A stretch of DNA of 64,000 nucleotides from an uncultured Methanobacterium sp. (lineage in GTDB: Archaea; Methanobacteriota; Methanobacteria; Methanobacteriales; Methanobacteriaceae): NCBI RefSeq assembly GCF_963666025.1, contig NZ_OY762552.1, positions 2,754,501 through 2,818,500 of the forward strand. The letters run 5' to 3'. Shown here one piece after another: positions 28,265 through 43,637 of this stretch. The notes beneath the pieces are model-generated. The model saw only the letters and a list, made by a program, of their open reading frames with translations. It made no database searches and had not been told where the DNA came from. The position numbers and the translations under genes were made by a program. Positions within the stretch are counted from its first letter, which is position 1. The number at the start of each line of letters is the position of its first letter.

Positions 28265-29185
28265 TTATATTCTAATCCGCAGTAAACTGATGAATACTAT
28301 AAGGATCCATTCGCCATCCACCAAAATATCCATTTGTAAACGGTTTTGGTTATGTGAGAAATACAGTATATAAAAGTAGCCATATACCAAGCAGAATATC
28401 AATGGGATGAGGAATACTTGGAATAATCCATACACCACCGAGGCTTGGATCAGAATTACCAGTGTGGAATTGAGAATCAGAAGGAGTATGATGGTGCCGG
28501 ATGTGCCTATAACTACCGGTATGGTGGTGGTTCCATTTTTTTCATCCCCTTCCACATCGTGAAGATCAAAAATCACGGTATTAATGAAGCTTTTAATAAA
28601 AAACAAATAAAATATCAGGAGTAGAACCATTAGATTAGTATTATAATGGACTATGGGGAGAAATGTGTTGCCCACAGTCCAGCTCAGTGCGACTATCAAG
28701 CTTTTAATGGCAAATATGTCCTTTAACCTGGGAATTCGAGGATGAATCTGTATGCTGTATATGATTCCAGCCAGTAATGGGAAAAGAAGTATTAAAAGTA
28801 CCTGCCACCCTTGTATGAGTCCAATAATCACTGCCAGGGTGTAGGCTGCAACTGCAGTGTATTTGAACAGTTTTTCATGACTTGCGATGAGGTTTGATCT
28901 TTCAGGTGCATTTAACTGGTCTTCTTCAGTGTCAGTAATCTTGTTTAAACCGTAAACTGAGTATATCACCAGAAAAGTAGCCAGTAGAAGAAGGTAAGAA
29001 ATGGGGGTGCCATATAAAGAAAAGGAAAAAAAAGTTTTTAAACAGCCATTGAATGCTATGAACACGGAGCTGGATGTTATTATTATTAAAAAATTTATTA
29101 TGGATTTAAAGTTCGAGTTTCTGAGCCTGCTCCCGATAATATTCAAATAGCTGGTTACCCCAGGCAACTGCACCATGATCATCAC
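28265..29185 (-). CDS. UbiA-family prenyltransferase-like membrane protein
   Basis: 306 aa with eight or nine helices. The first aspartate-rich motif reads YGLNKITDTEEDQLNAPERS, matching the N-x3-D-x3-D pattern of UbiA enzymes, and the second reads FDLHDVEGDEKNGTTTIPV. UbiA enzymes transfer isoprenyl chains to aromatic or glycerol acceptors, in archaea including DGGGP synthase and menaquinone-type enzymes; the acceptor here is unknown. The apparent start at 29185 lies 80 bp inside the upstream regulator gene, and no later ATG/GTG/TTG precedes the first helix, so either a long overlap or a non-standard start is used. Confidence 0.5.
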   Translation of the reverse strand: MMIMVQLPGVTSYLNIIGSRLRNSNFKSIINFLIIITSSSVFIAFNGCLKTFFSFSLYGTPISYLLLLATFLVIYSVYGLNKITDTEEDQLNAPERSNLIASHEKLFKYTAVAAYTLAVIIGLIQGWQVLLILLFPLLAGIIYSIQIHPRIPRLKDIFAIKSLIVALSWTVGNTFLPIVHYNTNLMVLLLIFYLFFIKSFINTVIFDLHDVEGDEKNGTTTIPVVIGTSGTIILLLILNSTLVILIQASVVYGLFQVFLIPLIFCLVYGYFYILYFSHNQNRLQMDILVDGEWILIVFISLLRIRI

Positions 29186-29948
29186 TTACCAGATCTCTGG
29201 TATTATCATAATTTCCATTTTCATAGAATAGACCCAGTGACAAGTATTTATTGGTAACGGTGAACGCAATTTTCACATCTTTGGGAATAACCCAGAATTT
29301 AACTTTATCTCGTGACATAAAATCCTGAAGGTACTCTAAATTCTGGCCATCAATGCCTTCCAAGGTCTGGTCTACTATATCCTTGGTCAGTATTAGTTCC
29401 ACATCTATACCATATTCAATCACTAATTTTTTGTATAAATCAATGTAATCAAAACGGAAAATAGGTGAAACCCCTTTAATATATTCTGATCCTGATATTA
29501 TCCTCTGATAGGTTTCATGAGGTTTGAAAATTTCCCCAGAGTCTACTTCAACCAGTACAGAGTTGTGCAGATCTCCAATACGTTTTATTAATTCAGGGGG
29601 GATACTGCTTAGATCATGGTTCATCCACAGTTTCTGAAATTTACTAACTGCAGCGTTGGTTTTTATGTTTTCAATGAGATTGAGGGTTATAATATTTCCA
29701 AGGGGTGTCAGGTAATATTTTTCTCCTTCCTTGGTGGTTATCTTCCTTTTTTCAAGGTCACTGAGGTTATGGGATATGGTGGAACTACTGATTCCAGTTT
29801 CTTCCTTTAGTTCGCTCATGGTTTGGAGACCTTCACTGAGACAGATTAAGATTATTACCCTAACTGAAGAATTGGAAGTGTATCGCATGAGGTTTTTTGT
29901 TTCTGAATAGATATCAACATAATTAACACTAATATTAATCGCCCCCAA
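29106..29948 (-). CDS. winged-helix regulator, FilR1-like (DUF1724) methanogen type
   Basis: 280 aa. A winged helix-turn-helix (about 25-90; TMSELKEETGISSSTISHNL) is followed by a sensory domain (about 125-275) with FRFDYIDLYKKLVIEYGIDVEL, the pattern of the FilR1/DUF1724 middle domain common in methanogens. It overlaps the UbiA-like gene by 80 bp, so it probably regulates or at least is cotranscribed with it. Start is uncertain: TTG 29948 begins inside its own G-run (GGGGGCG), and no better codon follows for 20 residues. Confidence 0.5.
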   Translation of the reverse strand: MGAINISVNYVDIYSETKNLMRYTSNSSVRVIILICLSEGLQTMSELKEETGISSSTISHNLSDLEKRKITTKEGEKYYLTPLGNIITLNLIENIKTNAAVSKFQKLWMNHDLSSIPPELIKRIGDLHNSVLVEVDSGEIFKPHETYQRIISGSEYIKGVSPIFRFDYIDLYKKLVIEYGIDVELILTKDIVDQTLEGIDGQNLEYLQDFMSRDKVKFWVIPKDVKIAFTVTNKYLSLGLFYENGNYDNTRDLVSDDHGAVAWGNQLFEYYREQAQKLEL

Positions 29949-30249
29949 TAATTTTTATTATAGTTGTAAACTGATTGTATGTTAATTTACATTTATTACA
30001 TAAAAATACATTTATTACTAAAATGTTAGTATTTGCCAATATTTTTATGGTAAGTGCTTAATAATTTTCATGCTGATTTTGATAGAGTGAGGTAACAAAG
30101 AGATATTGTGTGTAACAAATTGATACTGTATTAATTAAGAATAGTTAATTGAAATTAAGATTAATTGAGACTAAAGGTCAAATTAGATGTTTATATGTTA
30201 TGATTTTGTTTTAATTGATTAAAAAAGGAAAAAAAGAAGGTTTTTTATC
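29949..30249. other. AT-rich spacer
   Basis: Upstream of the regulator and downstream of the zinc-finger protein. TTACATTTATTACATAAAAATACATTTATTAC-like repeats at 29982-30018 (11-bp core ACATTTATTAC twice). No gene seen. Confidence 0.5.
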
Positions 30250-30753
30250 TTAAGTGTATCCATCTCCTCCACAGGAAGGACAGGTTACTTTTCCATCTCC
30301 TCCACATGCGGTACATGAGGTTTTACTTCCACCAGTTCCTCCGCAGACAGAGCAAGTTTCTTCATGGCATGCCAGAACAACCACTAACTGCACAACATTG
30401 GGATTGGTAACTCCGTTGCCATCAATGTAGACTTTCCCATCTCCCCCACAGTTGGCACATGATCCTTTGAGTAGACCACTACCACCGCAACTGGAGCAGG
30501 CAATTAGGCCACTACCACCACATTTTACACAAGTCTGTGTCTGGGCCTGCACATTCTTTTTAGATGTGCTTTGTTCCTGAGTCGGTTCCTGTGTATTTGA
30601 ATCATTTACAACAGGTGCAGTTACAGCTGGAGTAGGGTTACTCTGCACTGCAGATGTTGTACCGGTTCCTGAGGGCAATAAATAATTACAAGCCGTGGCA
30701 CCACCAATGGCCACAATCAAAACTAAAAGTCCCACTAAATATTTGGTTTGCAT
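30250..30753 (-). CDS. exported or membrane-anchored DnaJ-type zinc-finger protein
   Basis: 167 aa. N-terminal hydrophobic segment ending GGATAC (about 5-22), possibly a lipobox, then a Thr/Pro/Gln-rich linker. A cysteine-rich domain follows with CVKCGGSG, CSSCGGSG, CANCGGDG, CSVCGGTG, CTACGGDG and CPSCGGDG, i.e. CxxCxGxG units as in DnaJ. A GGAAGTGA lies before ATG 30753. DnaJ zinc fingers normally work in the cytosol with Hsp70; a stand-alone one behind an export signal is unusual. It could bind metal or unfolded surface proteins. Function unknown. Confidence 0.5.
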   Translation of the reverse strand: MQTKYLVGLLVLIVAIGGATACNYLLPSGTGTTSAVQSNPTPAVTAPVVNDSNTQEPTQEQSTSKKNVQAQTQTCVKCGGSGLIACSSCGGSGLLKGSCANCGGDGKVYIDGNGVTNPNVVQLVVVLACHEETCSVCGGTGGSKTSCTACGGDGKVTCPSCGGDGYT

Positions 30754-31100
30754 AGGTTCACTTCCTCAATACTAATATTTTACACAACTTTTCATGCAAC
30801 ATACAACGATCTATATCATCAAATAATTTATTTTATTATGTACTAACTTATCAATGGTAATGGTATATAATTTTTGTTAATACCAATTTTAAGACTCTTG
30901 ACTGAAGAAAATAGTATTAAATCCCAACAATAGTCATTTAAACCGGAAATTTTCCTTTTAACTCTCAATAAAATAATATTTTTAAAATGGTTAACTATTA
31001 CATGCCTTAAAAATGAGTTAAAATATGTAAAAAAAAATTCTGTTTAAGGTAATTTAATTTGTAAGGATATTATTTAATTATATTTTGGATATGATTTTAT
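30754..31100. other. AT-rich spacer
   Basis: Lies between the zinc-finger gene start and the nth stop. No gene, repeat array or structured RNA is apparent. Confidence 0.5.
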
Positions 31101-31739
31101 TTATTGACTATTCTCTGCATTCTGGTAATAATCACAGAGTTCCTGCAGGGGACATTCTTCATGTCGGGGAGACTGGGGACGGCAGATGGTCTGGCCAAAC
31201 TGTACCATCAAATCATTTAATTCAATCCAGTACTCCCTGGGAACTATTTTTTCCAGTTCTACTTCAGTTTCTTCAGGATTTTTGGTGTTAACCAGGCCCA
31301 GTCTATTGCTTATGCGATGCACATGCACATCCACCGGTATGGCTGGTTTCTGGAAACCATAAACCAGTACGCAGTTAGCGGTTTTGCGTCCTACACCTGG
31401 TAGTTCCAGGAGACCTTTCATATCCTCAGGGACATGACCTTTGAATTCATCCTGGAGTTTACGGGAAACCTGCACAATACGCTGTGCCTTAACATGATAA
31501 AAACCAGCAGGACGGATCAGTGGTTCCAGGAGAACTGGATCTGCCTCAGCAATTTCATTCATGGTATGGTATTTGGAAAAAAGTTGTGCCGAGGCCCGGT
31601 CAGTGTTATCGTCCCTTGTTCTCTGGGATAATATGGTCCTGATCAGAACCCGGTAGGGGTCTCCATCTTCAAACACCCGTAGATCGTACTGCTGCTGAAG
31701 ACGTTCCATAATCAAGTCTATACGTTCACTTAAATCCAT
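31101..31739 (-). CDS. nth: endonuclease III-like DNA glycosylase/AP lyase with His-substituted cluster motif
   Basis: 212 aa from ATG 31739 (GGGAG 8 bases upstream; the earlier ATG 31754 overlaps that site). Removes oxidised pyrimidines and cuts the abasic site. Helix-hairpin-helix [13 protein letters not shown] carries catalytic Lys119 and PVDVHVHR carries Asp137. The C-terminal iron-sulfur loop reads C186-x6-H193-x2-C196-x5-C202, where E. coli Nth has four cysteines at the same spacing. The spacing is exact, so His may be a cluster ligand or the cluster may be altered. The rest is conserved. Confidence 0.5.
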   Translation of the reverse strand: MDLSERIDLIMERLQQQYDLRVFEDGDPYRVLIRTILSQRTRDDNTDRASAQLFSKYHTMNEIAEADPVLLEPLIRPAGFYHVKAQRIVQVSRKLQDEFKGHVPEDMKGLLELPGVGRKTANCVLVYGFQKPAIPVDVHVHRISNRLGLVNTKNPEETEVELEKIVPREYWIELNDLMVQFGQTICRPQSPRHEECPLQELCDYYQNAENSQ

Positions 31740-31754
31740 ATTTGATTCTCCCAT

Positions 31755-31973
31755 GTATTTTAGTGGATGTTTAAATATTTAACCAATTCTTAATATGAGA
31801 TCAGTATAATACTTGTTATGGAATCAATTCAGTTACTTATTATGTGATTATTCATATTGGAATTTGTGAAGTTACTTATTTTGAGATTATTATGAGAATC
31901 AGTAAAATAATAATTATCAAAATATTAATAGGGAAAAATAACGGTTTTAAAAATTTATAAAGTGATAATGTGG
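31755..31973. other. AT-rich spacer
   Basis: Direct repeat of the type CAGTTACTTATTATGTGATTATT / GAAGTTACTTATTTTGAGATTATT (31829 and 31868 areas). Promoter of nth is expected here. No gene seen. Confidence 0.5.
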
Positions 31974-32441
31974 TTATTTATTTGATTTAACCATTTCCAG
32001 AAGAGTTTCCACTCCTTCCAGTATTCCTTCTCCTTCCTGGGCAATGGTGGGAATTACAGGTGCATCAGAATCTATTTCCAGGGGGCCGGATTTTAGATCC
32101 TGTTTATTGGCGAAGACAACATAAGGAACTTGGAATCCATCTAAACGTTCTAGAATTTCCTGATCAGTGGGCGTGATCCCGTTACTGTTATCAACTACCA
32201 GTATAGCCCCATCCAGACCCTCAGAGAGAATCCTGCGCATGAATTGGAATCGTTTCTGACCAGGGGTTCCGAAGAAGTGTACTTTCTCACCACTGATCAT
32301 GGTGTTACCATAATCCAGGGCAGTGGTGGTTCCATTGTATTCAACTTTGGCTCTGTTGTTACAGATCTGTTCTAAAGTAGTGGTTTTCCCTGAGTTATAG
32401 GCACCTAGAACAACGATTTTGGTTTCCTTCTTGCGTCTCAT
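31974..32441 (-). CDS. small Ras-like GTPase of the archaeal signalling type
   Basis: 155 aa. G1 GAYNSGKTT, switch-region T, G3-like GTPGQKRF, G4 NKQD and an ending helix make a complete small GTPase, of the COG2229/MglA-like group often encoded near roadblock proteins; none is seen here. I use ATG 32441 because GGCGGT lies 5 bases upstream; the frame is open to 32468. Probably cytosolic. Role unknown. Confidence 0.5.
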   Translation of the reverse strand: MRRKKETKIVVLGAYNSGKTTTLEQICNNRAKVEYNGTTTALDYGNTMISGEKVHFFGTPGQKRFQFMRRILSEGLDGAILVVDNSNGITPTDQEILERLDGFQVPYVVFANKQDLKSGPLEIDSDAPVIPTIAQEGEGILEGVETLLEMVKSNK

Positions 32442-32623
32442 TTTAACCGCCTGCAAATATTCCCTCATTCTATTAATATTCGAATCTTTAACATTAATCA
32501 GTGCATAGTACCTATCCCGTACAAGTATCAGTTAATTATGTTATTTAATAAGTATCTTTTATTAAAGTATTCCTTTATCCATTGTTTATTTATATTTTTA
32601 AAATTGAAAAATAGTGGAGGGGT

Positions 32624-34015
32624 TTAGATGATTTTGATGGGGCATCCCAAACCTTCCATCACCTGGGGGAAGTTGGGGAAAGATACCCTGTGTGCGGATG
32701 CACCTTTGATTCGCACTCCTCCTGTAAGCAGTCCTACCAGGGTGAGGGCCATAACCAGGCGATGGTCGTCGTGACTTTCCACTACGCCCCCGTGGGCTCC
32801 TCCCTGGATAATTAGACCATCCCTCTTTTCAGTTACAGTTACTCCCAGTTTATCCAGTTCAAGGGCCATGGTATGCACCCGATCGGTTTCCTTAAACCGG
32901 GCGTGTTCCACACCGGTTATATGTGATGTTCCCCGGGCCACTGCAGCCAGAGCAGCCACTGTTGGCAGGAGATCCGGTGAATTTTCCAGGTTCACATCTA
33001 TTGCATTAAGATTACTGGTTGACTTAGGTTTACTGGGTTTTGTCTGATCATTACTGGATGATACATCTTCATGGGATGATACATCTTCACTGGACAATAA
33101 ATCATCACTGGGTAATAAATCTTCACGGGATGTAGTTGTTCCTTTCACTGTTACCTGATCTTCCTTAACAATGATGTTGGCGCCCATTTCTCGGAGAATA
33201 TCCACTATTACTTTATCCCCCTGTTTGGATTCTCTGAAAAGGTTTTGAACAGTCACTTCTCCATCTAAAATAGCAGCAGCACCTAAAAGATAAGATGCAG
33301 ATGAATAATCTCCTTCAATAGTGTAATCCATGGAGTGATACTTTTGTTTATCCACGTAAAACTGGTTTCCGGGTCCCTGCTTGCAGTTCACCCCAAATTT
33401 ATCCATGATATCAAGAGTCATTTCCACGTATGGTTTGCTCTTGAAATCCCCCACAACCTGGAGATCCACGGGATTCTGGGCGTAGGGAGCTGAAAGCAGG
33501 ATGGAGGAGATGTACTGTGAACTCACATCACCCTTAATTTCAGTTTTCCCTCCGTAAAATCCATTTTTTATAACCATGGGAGGTAAACCATTGTTTTGGG
33601 TGGAATAAGCCTTTACTCCCAGTTCATGGAGTGAATTTAAGAGGTCCTGCATTGGTCTTCCCCGCAGGGAATCATCACCAGTGAGCACGGTGCACTCCGG
33701 GGCCAAACTGGCCATGGTGGTGAGAAAACGGAGGGTGGTTCCACTGTTTTTAAGGTCTAAAACGTCTTCAGGGGTTTTAAGATTTCCAGCTGTCCCCTGA
33801 ACAGTGCACAAGTCCTCTTGAATTTCAATGTCACATCCCAGAGCCTGGCAAGCTTCTAAGGTGGCCATGGTATCGGCTGAGTAGAGGGGATCCCTTAGGT
33901 AAGATTCACCTTCAGCCAGACAAGCCACTAAGAGGGCTCGATGGGTGTAACTTTTTGATGGAGGGGCTTTCACCACTCCGTTTATTTTGCTGGCTTTTTC
34001 TACCTTTAATTCCAC
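32624..34015 (-). CDS. aroA: 3-phosphoshikimate 1-carboxyvinyltransferase (EPSP synthase) with internal repeat insertion
   Basis: 463 aa. Joins PEP to shikimate-3-phosphate in aromatic amino acid synthesis. Seen: [66 protein letters not shown] and DDHRLVMAL. Between the strand ending VTVKG and [16 protein letters not shown] lies an insertion of about 40 residues of 6-residue acidic repeats ([12 protein letters not shown] type). I start at GTG 34015 because GGTGA lies 5 bases before it; TTG 34027 is the longest option. The Shine-Dalgarno is in the first unit of the 20-bp array that fills the spacer to valS. Confidence 0.5.
   Translation of the reverse strand: MELKVEKASKINGVVKAPPSKSYTHRALLVACLAEGESYLRDPLYSADTMATLEACQALGCDIEIQEDLCTVQGTAGNLKTPEDVLDLKNSGTTLRFLTTMASLAPECTVLTGDDSLRGRPMQDLLNSLHELGVKAYSTQNNGLPPMVIKNGFYGGKTEIKGDVSSQYISSILLSAPYAQNPVDLQVVGDFKSKPYVEMTLDIMDKFGVNCKQGPGNQFYVDKQKYHSMDYTIEGDYSSASYLLGAAAILDGEVTVQNLFRESKQGDKVIVDILREMGANIIVKEDQVTVKGTTTSREDLLPSDDLLSSEDVSSHEDVSSSNDQTKPSKPKSTSNLNAIDVNLENSPDLLPTVAALAAVARGTSHITGVEHARFKETDRVHTMALELDKLGVTVTEKRDGLIIQGGAHGGVVESHDDHRLVMALTLVGLLTGGVRIKGASAHRVSFPNFPQVMEGLGCPIKII
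33054..33125 (-). repeat. 18-bp in-frame tandem array inside aroA
   Basis: Four exact-length units (33054, 33072, 33090, 33108 on the + strand; first reads CTGGATGATACATCTTCA) encode the acidic Ser-rich insertion. Confidence 0.5.
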
Positions 34016-34163
34016 CGATATCACCAAATATGTTTTATATTCACTAAATACGTTTTATATTCACTAAATACGTTTTATATTCACTAAATATGTTTTAAAT
34101 CACCAGATGTGTTTACATATGTAGTTTAATTTCAGATCACCCAGTGTTACAAATGTAGTTTAT

Positions 34164-34175
<12 letters not shown>
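34016..34175 (-). repeat. repeat-filled spacer between valS and aroA
   Basis: On the + strand TCACTAAATACGTTTTATAT-type 20-bp units start at 34021, 34041, 34061 and 34081, followed by looser units (TCACCAG, TAGTTTA) up to the valS end. The array includes the valS stop (34164-34166) and the aroA ribosome site, leaving no unique spacer. Confidence 0.5.
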
Positions 34176-36980
<2,805 letters not shown>

Positions 36981-37080
36981 CTTAGGTCTCCTATTAATGC
37001 TAAATGATTTGTAAACTCTAAAATCAGCCAAATTAATAGCTAAACTAATACAAATTAATATATATGCCTTCAAGTTAAGT

Positions 37081-37248
37081 ATTTCTATAGTTTGTTAAAC
37101 TAATGGATATAATTTTTAACTAAAGAATATAATTTTTATCCAATGGATATAATTTAATTTATAGCTTATATTATAGCTACATGATATAAAATTACATTGG
37201 CTAAATAGATTGGATATAAAAAATTGGAAAATAAGTTTTCATACTTAA
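37081..37248. promoter_or_regulatory. divergent promoter region with repeats
   Basis: TGGATATAATTT recurs at 37103, 37125-region and 37145 (spaced about 22-41 bp). It lies between valS and the divergent membrane protein and holds TATA-like words for both. Confidence 0.5.
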
Positions 37249-37272
37249 GTGGAAATAACCGGTGAACATATT

Positions 37273-37629
37273 ATGGAAATGTTGTGGTTTTACATTGCAG
37301 TTATCCTGGCCATAAGTGATGAAGTGCACAGCCAGATATTCTGGAAGGTGTTCTTTGATTTTTACGTCTTACTGGCTGGAATGATTCAGAAAATAGTGGG
37401 TTCCACCATTCGAATGTGGATGTTTCACGAGGTTCTGGAGGCCATCTTTCACTTCATATTGTTATCCCTGCTATTTTTATCCCTGGAAATAGGATTTTTA
37501 GCAGCGGTAATCCATCTGGTTATTGATCTTTACCATGAAGTGGCAGGATTGGAAATGACCTGGTTAGAGCACCGTGCCCTGCACTTCACTGTGGAATCAC
37601 TGTTCTTCATCATGCTCCTGGGTATTTGA
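37273..37629 (+). CDS. small integral membrane protein, function unknown
   Basis: 118 aa from ATG 37273 (GGTGA 9 bases upstream; a GTG at 37249 is the longer option). Three or four helices with conserved-looking His/Glu residues at helix ends ([37 protein letters not shown]), which hints at metal binding within the membrane. No family recognised. The stop TGA lies in the first unit of a 41-43-bp array. Confidence 0.5.
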   Translation: MEMLWFYIAVILAISDEVHSQIFWKVFFDFYVLLAGMIQKIVGSTIRMWMFHEVLEAIFHFILLSLLFLSLEIGFLAAVIHLVIDLYHEVAGLEMTWLEHRALHFTVESLFFIMLLGI

Positions 37630-37830
37630 AGATAAACTATTTGAATTAACTTTATTATGCTCTGGTTATAGAAGATAATCCATTAAATTAAGTTCATCAT
37701 GCTTTGGGTATAGGAGATAAACAATTAAATTACTTCATTATACTCGGGTTATAGGAGATAAACAATTAAATTACTTCATTATACTCGGGTAATAAAAGAT
37801 GAACCATTAAATGAACTTATAATAATTAAT
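37625..37830 (+). repeat. 41-43-bp tandem array starting at the membrane-protein stop
   Basis: Five units with core TATAGGAGATAAACAATTAA; matching points at 37627, 37669, 37711, 37752 and 37793. The two central units are nearly identical; outer ones are degenerate. Confidence 0.5.
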
Positions 37831-37985
37831 TGTTCCATAATCTCTAATTTAACTCACAATTAATATTTAATCATTAATATGAGTAATTAATGTCATTAAT
37901 ATGGATTTATTAGATTTAATTAAACTTAAAATTATAATCAAACTTAAAAAAAAGTCACATAAAAAAAAGATAAGAGGAAAAAGTC

Positions 37986-39656
<1,671 letters not shown>

Positions 39657-39859
39657 AATGCTTCATTAATTTCTGGTTTATCCTTAATTCATTTTTTGGA
39701 CTTGAATTAACGGTTAAACCCGAGTTCTTTTTAATTACGGCGTTTTTTTTTATTAACTTTTTTTTGAATATGTCCTTAGATGTTTTTTGGCAACTATTGA
39801 ATATTTTTGCAGAATAGTTATGCAGAATTAGTTAAGTAGAGTATTTAAGTAGAACATTT

Positions 39860-39890
39860 CATTCTCCTATTTTTATTCTCCCATAACAGT
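39860..39890 (-). repeat. short 14-bp duplication at the yjbQ stop
   Basis: ATTCTCCTATTTTT and ATTCTCCCATAACA lie side by side (39861 and 39875 on the + strand). One copy holds the stop codon. Only two units, weak. Confidence 0.5.
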
Positions 39891-40283
39891 TACTGTAATT
39901 TTCCTCTGCCTTGGACCGTCCAGTTCCACGAAGAAAATACTCTGCCATGTTCCCAGCATCAATCGACCATTTTCAACTGGAATAGTCTGGCTACCACCTA
40001 TGATAAATCCCCTGATGTGACTGTCGGCATTATTATCAATACGGTCGTGCTGATAACCTGCACCCTCTGGAACCAGTTTTTGAAGGGCTAACTGAAAGTC
40101 TTTCACCAGACCCAATTCATTTTCGTTGATAACCACACCTGATGTAGAATGACGGCTGTAAACATTCAAAAGTCCCTCATTAATACCACTATTTTTAAGA
40201 ACAGCCTCCACGTTCTGGGTGATATCATGGATTTCCACTCTCTGTTTTGTGGTTAATTCCACAGTTTCACGTTTTAAAACCAT
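39873..40283 (-). CDS. yjbQ: YjbQ/UPF0047 family protein
   Basis: 136 aa, complete. The family signature is clear: [15 protein letters not shown], then [21 protein letters not shown] and [17 protein letters not shown], with the three His/Glu residues expected to bind metal. Bacterial members have weak thiamin-phosphate synthase activity, though the physiological role is unsettled. GGAGGT lies 8 bases before ATG 40283. Confidence 0.5.
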   Translation of the reverse strand: MVLKRETVELTTKQRVEIHDITQNVEAVLKNSGINEGLLNVYSRHSTSGVVINENELGLVKDFQLALQKLVPEGAGYQHDRIDNNADSHIRGFIIGGSQTIPVENGRLMLGTWQSIFFVELDGPRQRKITVTVMGE

Positions 40284-40440
40284 CAGCAGTTACCTCCTTC
40301 TACTTCATCCTTTCTACTTCATCCTATGCTTCATTTTTTAGTTTTCTCAATTTTAACTTCCTTCTTTTTAAGGAAACAAATGAGTTGACAGGGAAAATGA
40401 AAGGGAATAATTCTTAAAAATAATAAAAATAACACTCTAA

Positions 40441-40536
40441 AAACATTGATCACTCTAAAATTCAACCAATTTAAAGCATCAATAATCTAAACATCACCAA
40501 TCTGAAGATCATCAATCTAGAACACTCTAAACTGGG
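40441..40536 (-). repeat. 15-bp tandem array spanning the pyrI stop
   Basis: Units start at 40477, 40492, 40507 and 40522 (CATCAATAATCTAAA, CATCACCAATCTGAA, GATCATCAATCTAGA). The third contains the pyrI stop (40517-40519) and the fourth lies in the gene; looser units reach back to 40445. Confidence 0.5.
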
Positions 40537-40990
40537 CTTCAACTTCTGCCTGATCCATGATCCGTTCACAGTAGTGGCAGCGTAGTACCATAGGCTCTTT
40601 TTGCAGCACGGTAAAACGGGTGGTTACTGGTTCCTCAGTGTTGGTAATACAGTTAGGATTGGAACAGGTTAAAATATTGTTAATTTCATCTAAAAGATTT
40701 ACTTTTCCCTTTCCAACGATTTCATAATCCCTGATAATGTTAATAGTCGCATTAGGTGCAATGAGTGCGATTTCATCCACTTCCCTTGATGCCAGTTCCC
40801 TGCCCTCGATCTTAACAATGTCCTTATTTCCCATCTGACTGGACTGCACATTCATGGCCAGAGTAACTGATATTTTAGGACTGGGCAATCCCAGTATTTT
40901 AAGGACTCTCAGAGCTTTGTTTGCACTGATATGGTCAATCACTGTTCCATTTTTAATGGGTTTTACCTTCAATTCCCGGGGAGTTTTCAT
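40517..40990 (-). CDS. pyrI: aspartate carbamoyltransferase regulatory subunit
   Basis: 157 aa. Allosteric, zinc-binding subunit of the pyrimidine enzyme; the catalytic PyrB is not in the window. N-terminal effector domain starts [20 protein letters not shown]. The C-terminal zinc site has CSNPNC and CHYCER, giving the four cysteines. GGTGA lies 4 bases before ATG 40990. Last codons belong to the 15-bp array. Confidence 0.5.
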   Translation of the reverse strand: MKTPRELKVKPIKNGTVIDHISANKALRVLKILGLPSPKISVTLAMNVQSSQMGNKDIVKIEGRELASREVDEIALIAPNATINIIRDYEIVGKGKVNLLDEINNILTCSNPNCITNTEEPVTTRFTVLQKEPMVLRCHYCERIMDQAEVEAQFRVF

Positions 40991-41293
40991 GTTTCACCTT
41001 TTCTTTTTTCTAGGAGAAATATATTCTGATAATATTTTATAAGATTATCCCTTAGATAATCTATCTGATTATTAGAATTCCATATAGCTAATTTCAAATT
41101 CCAATTTCTAAGATTCCCATGATAAAAAATAGGAAAAAATACAGGAAAGAAAGAGGCATGCAAAAATAGGGAGAATATACGGGAATGGGGTGAGTATGCA
41201 GGGAAAATTATAGAATAGAAAGAGTATGAATTTTCTAAAAAAAAGAGTAGGGAAAATAAGAATAGTGTTAATTCTTATTTTGTTTCCATTAAT
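40991..41293. other. AT-rich spacer with purine-rich repeats
   Basis: GGGAAAATA/GGGAGAATA-like words recur around 41130-41260. No gene seen. T-runs on the minus strand after secD may terminate it. Confidence 0.5.
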
Positions 41294-42504
41294 TTAGTTC
41301 TTTTTTGGATCCAGCATCATTTCGATGAATTTGGCGTACACTGGTCTGGTGATGAATATCCCAATGAGAACTCCCAGAACCGTGGTGAAGGCAAATCCAG
41401 AAAGCACACCTATTCCTGAGGCTCCCCTGCTGAACCCGATATAGAACAGTGGTAGCATAGCAGCGATCAATGTTCCTGCAGCAGCGAATATGATGAAGAA
41501 TGCGCTTTTTATCTGTTTACGCACACCAGAGATCTTTTTCTTCTCACTGAATCCCTTGAGCACCTCATCGGTGATGATGATCTGGTCATCAACCCCGGTA
41601 CCAATGGCAGCCAGTATACCAGCAATAGCTGCCAGGTCGATGTTCCAGTGAACCACCGCCGCAGTTCCCAGTATCAGGATAAGTTCAGCTATACTGGTTA
41701 ACATGATGGGAATAACCAGTATTGGGTTACGGTAGCGTATGATTATTATGGCAGAAATGACCAGAAGGGCTAATACTCCTGCCACAAGGGCACCGTTTAC
41801 AAATTGTGAACCTAATTCTGCGGAAACACTGCTGACTCCTACAATTTTAACCTTAACTGGTAAGGCACCTGATTGTAAGAGGGTGTGGATACTTTTTGCC
41901 TGTGTCTGTGCCTCTTCCTTGGTGGGTTCCGTTCCACTGATCTGAACATCAGTGGATGCCTGGCCATTGGCTAATTCTGCACCAACCTCTGGAGAAGTTA
42001 TTAACTCGTCATCCAGGTACATGTCCACCGGAACTCCGGCTTGACCTTTGGCAATCTGGGCAAATCGGTTGGCACCCTCCAGTGATACTGTGAATGGTAC
42101 CTGCCATTGGGTTCCTGTTACCTGAAAAGTTTTCACCTGGGTGATATCGGTTCCCACCAGGGCAGTCTGGTTGTTGATTTTGGCCTCGAATTTACCGTTA
42201 CTTCCAACGATCTTAGCCACGTCCTCTGGTTGAACTCCAGCGATCTCTACAATAACATTCTGGTTTCCACTGGGGTAGACTTTAACATCTTTAACCCCGA
42301 AAATGTTCAACCGTTTATCCAGAACCGATGTTACTGTGTTCATGGTTGCAGTATCTACTGGTTGATCCAGCTGGAGTTGTATTGTAGATCCACCTTTTAA
42401 GTCTAAACCTTGTTGTATACCAAAAACTGAGATTGCACCTATGCTGGCAATAACCAGAACTATCAGCAGTAGCACTCGTTTATCTTTGAGGAATTCATTG
42501 AGCT

Positions 42505-42508
<4 letters not shown>
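41294..42508 (-). CDS. secD: protein-export membrane protein SecD
   Basis: 404 aa from ATG 42508, which overlaps the secF stop as ATGA; GGAGG lies 7 bases upstream within secF. Helix 1 is followed by the [14 protein letters not shown] motif (D1), the large exported P1 domain (about 55-240), and the five-helix C-terminal block with [18 protein letters not shown]. SecD and SecF drive late steps of Sec export using the proton motive force. Archaeal-type length, shorter than E. coli SecD. Second gene of the secF-secD operon. Confidence 0.5.
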
Positions 42509-43347
<839 letters not shown>

Positions 43348-43356
43348 TTTAATCAC

Positions 43357-43637
43357 CAGTCTTTTTTCTCATTTTTTATTGTATAGGAAGTTAATATTAA
43401 TTGGAGATTCAATTGGGATTTGAATATCTTTTCAAATTCGCCTATTAGCTTTTTAATTCTTCCATTGGAGATATTCATATACCAAATGTTCCATCTAACT
43501 AACTGTAAATCTATCTAATTGTAATATTATACACTTCGTAGATAGATGCTTCATTTTCTATAATCCTTAGTTAGTCCATAATACAATTATTTTTATTACT
43601 ATTATACTGCTGTTCCTATTTTAGTATACTAGCTAAA
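43357..43637. other. AT-rich spacer
   Basis: Upstream of secF and downstream of the flavodoxin gene. Direct repeats of the type CATCTAACTAACTGTAAATCTATCTAATTGTAA near 43490-43525 (about 17-bp spacing). No gene seen. Confidence 0.5.

Noticed and set aside
36981..37073. Longer ValS starting at 37073
   Set aside because: The 31 extra residues look non-coding and GGAGA precedes ATG 36980.
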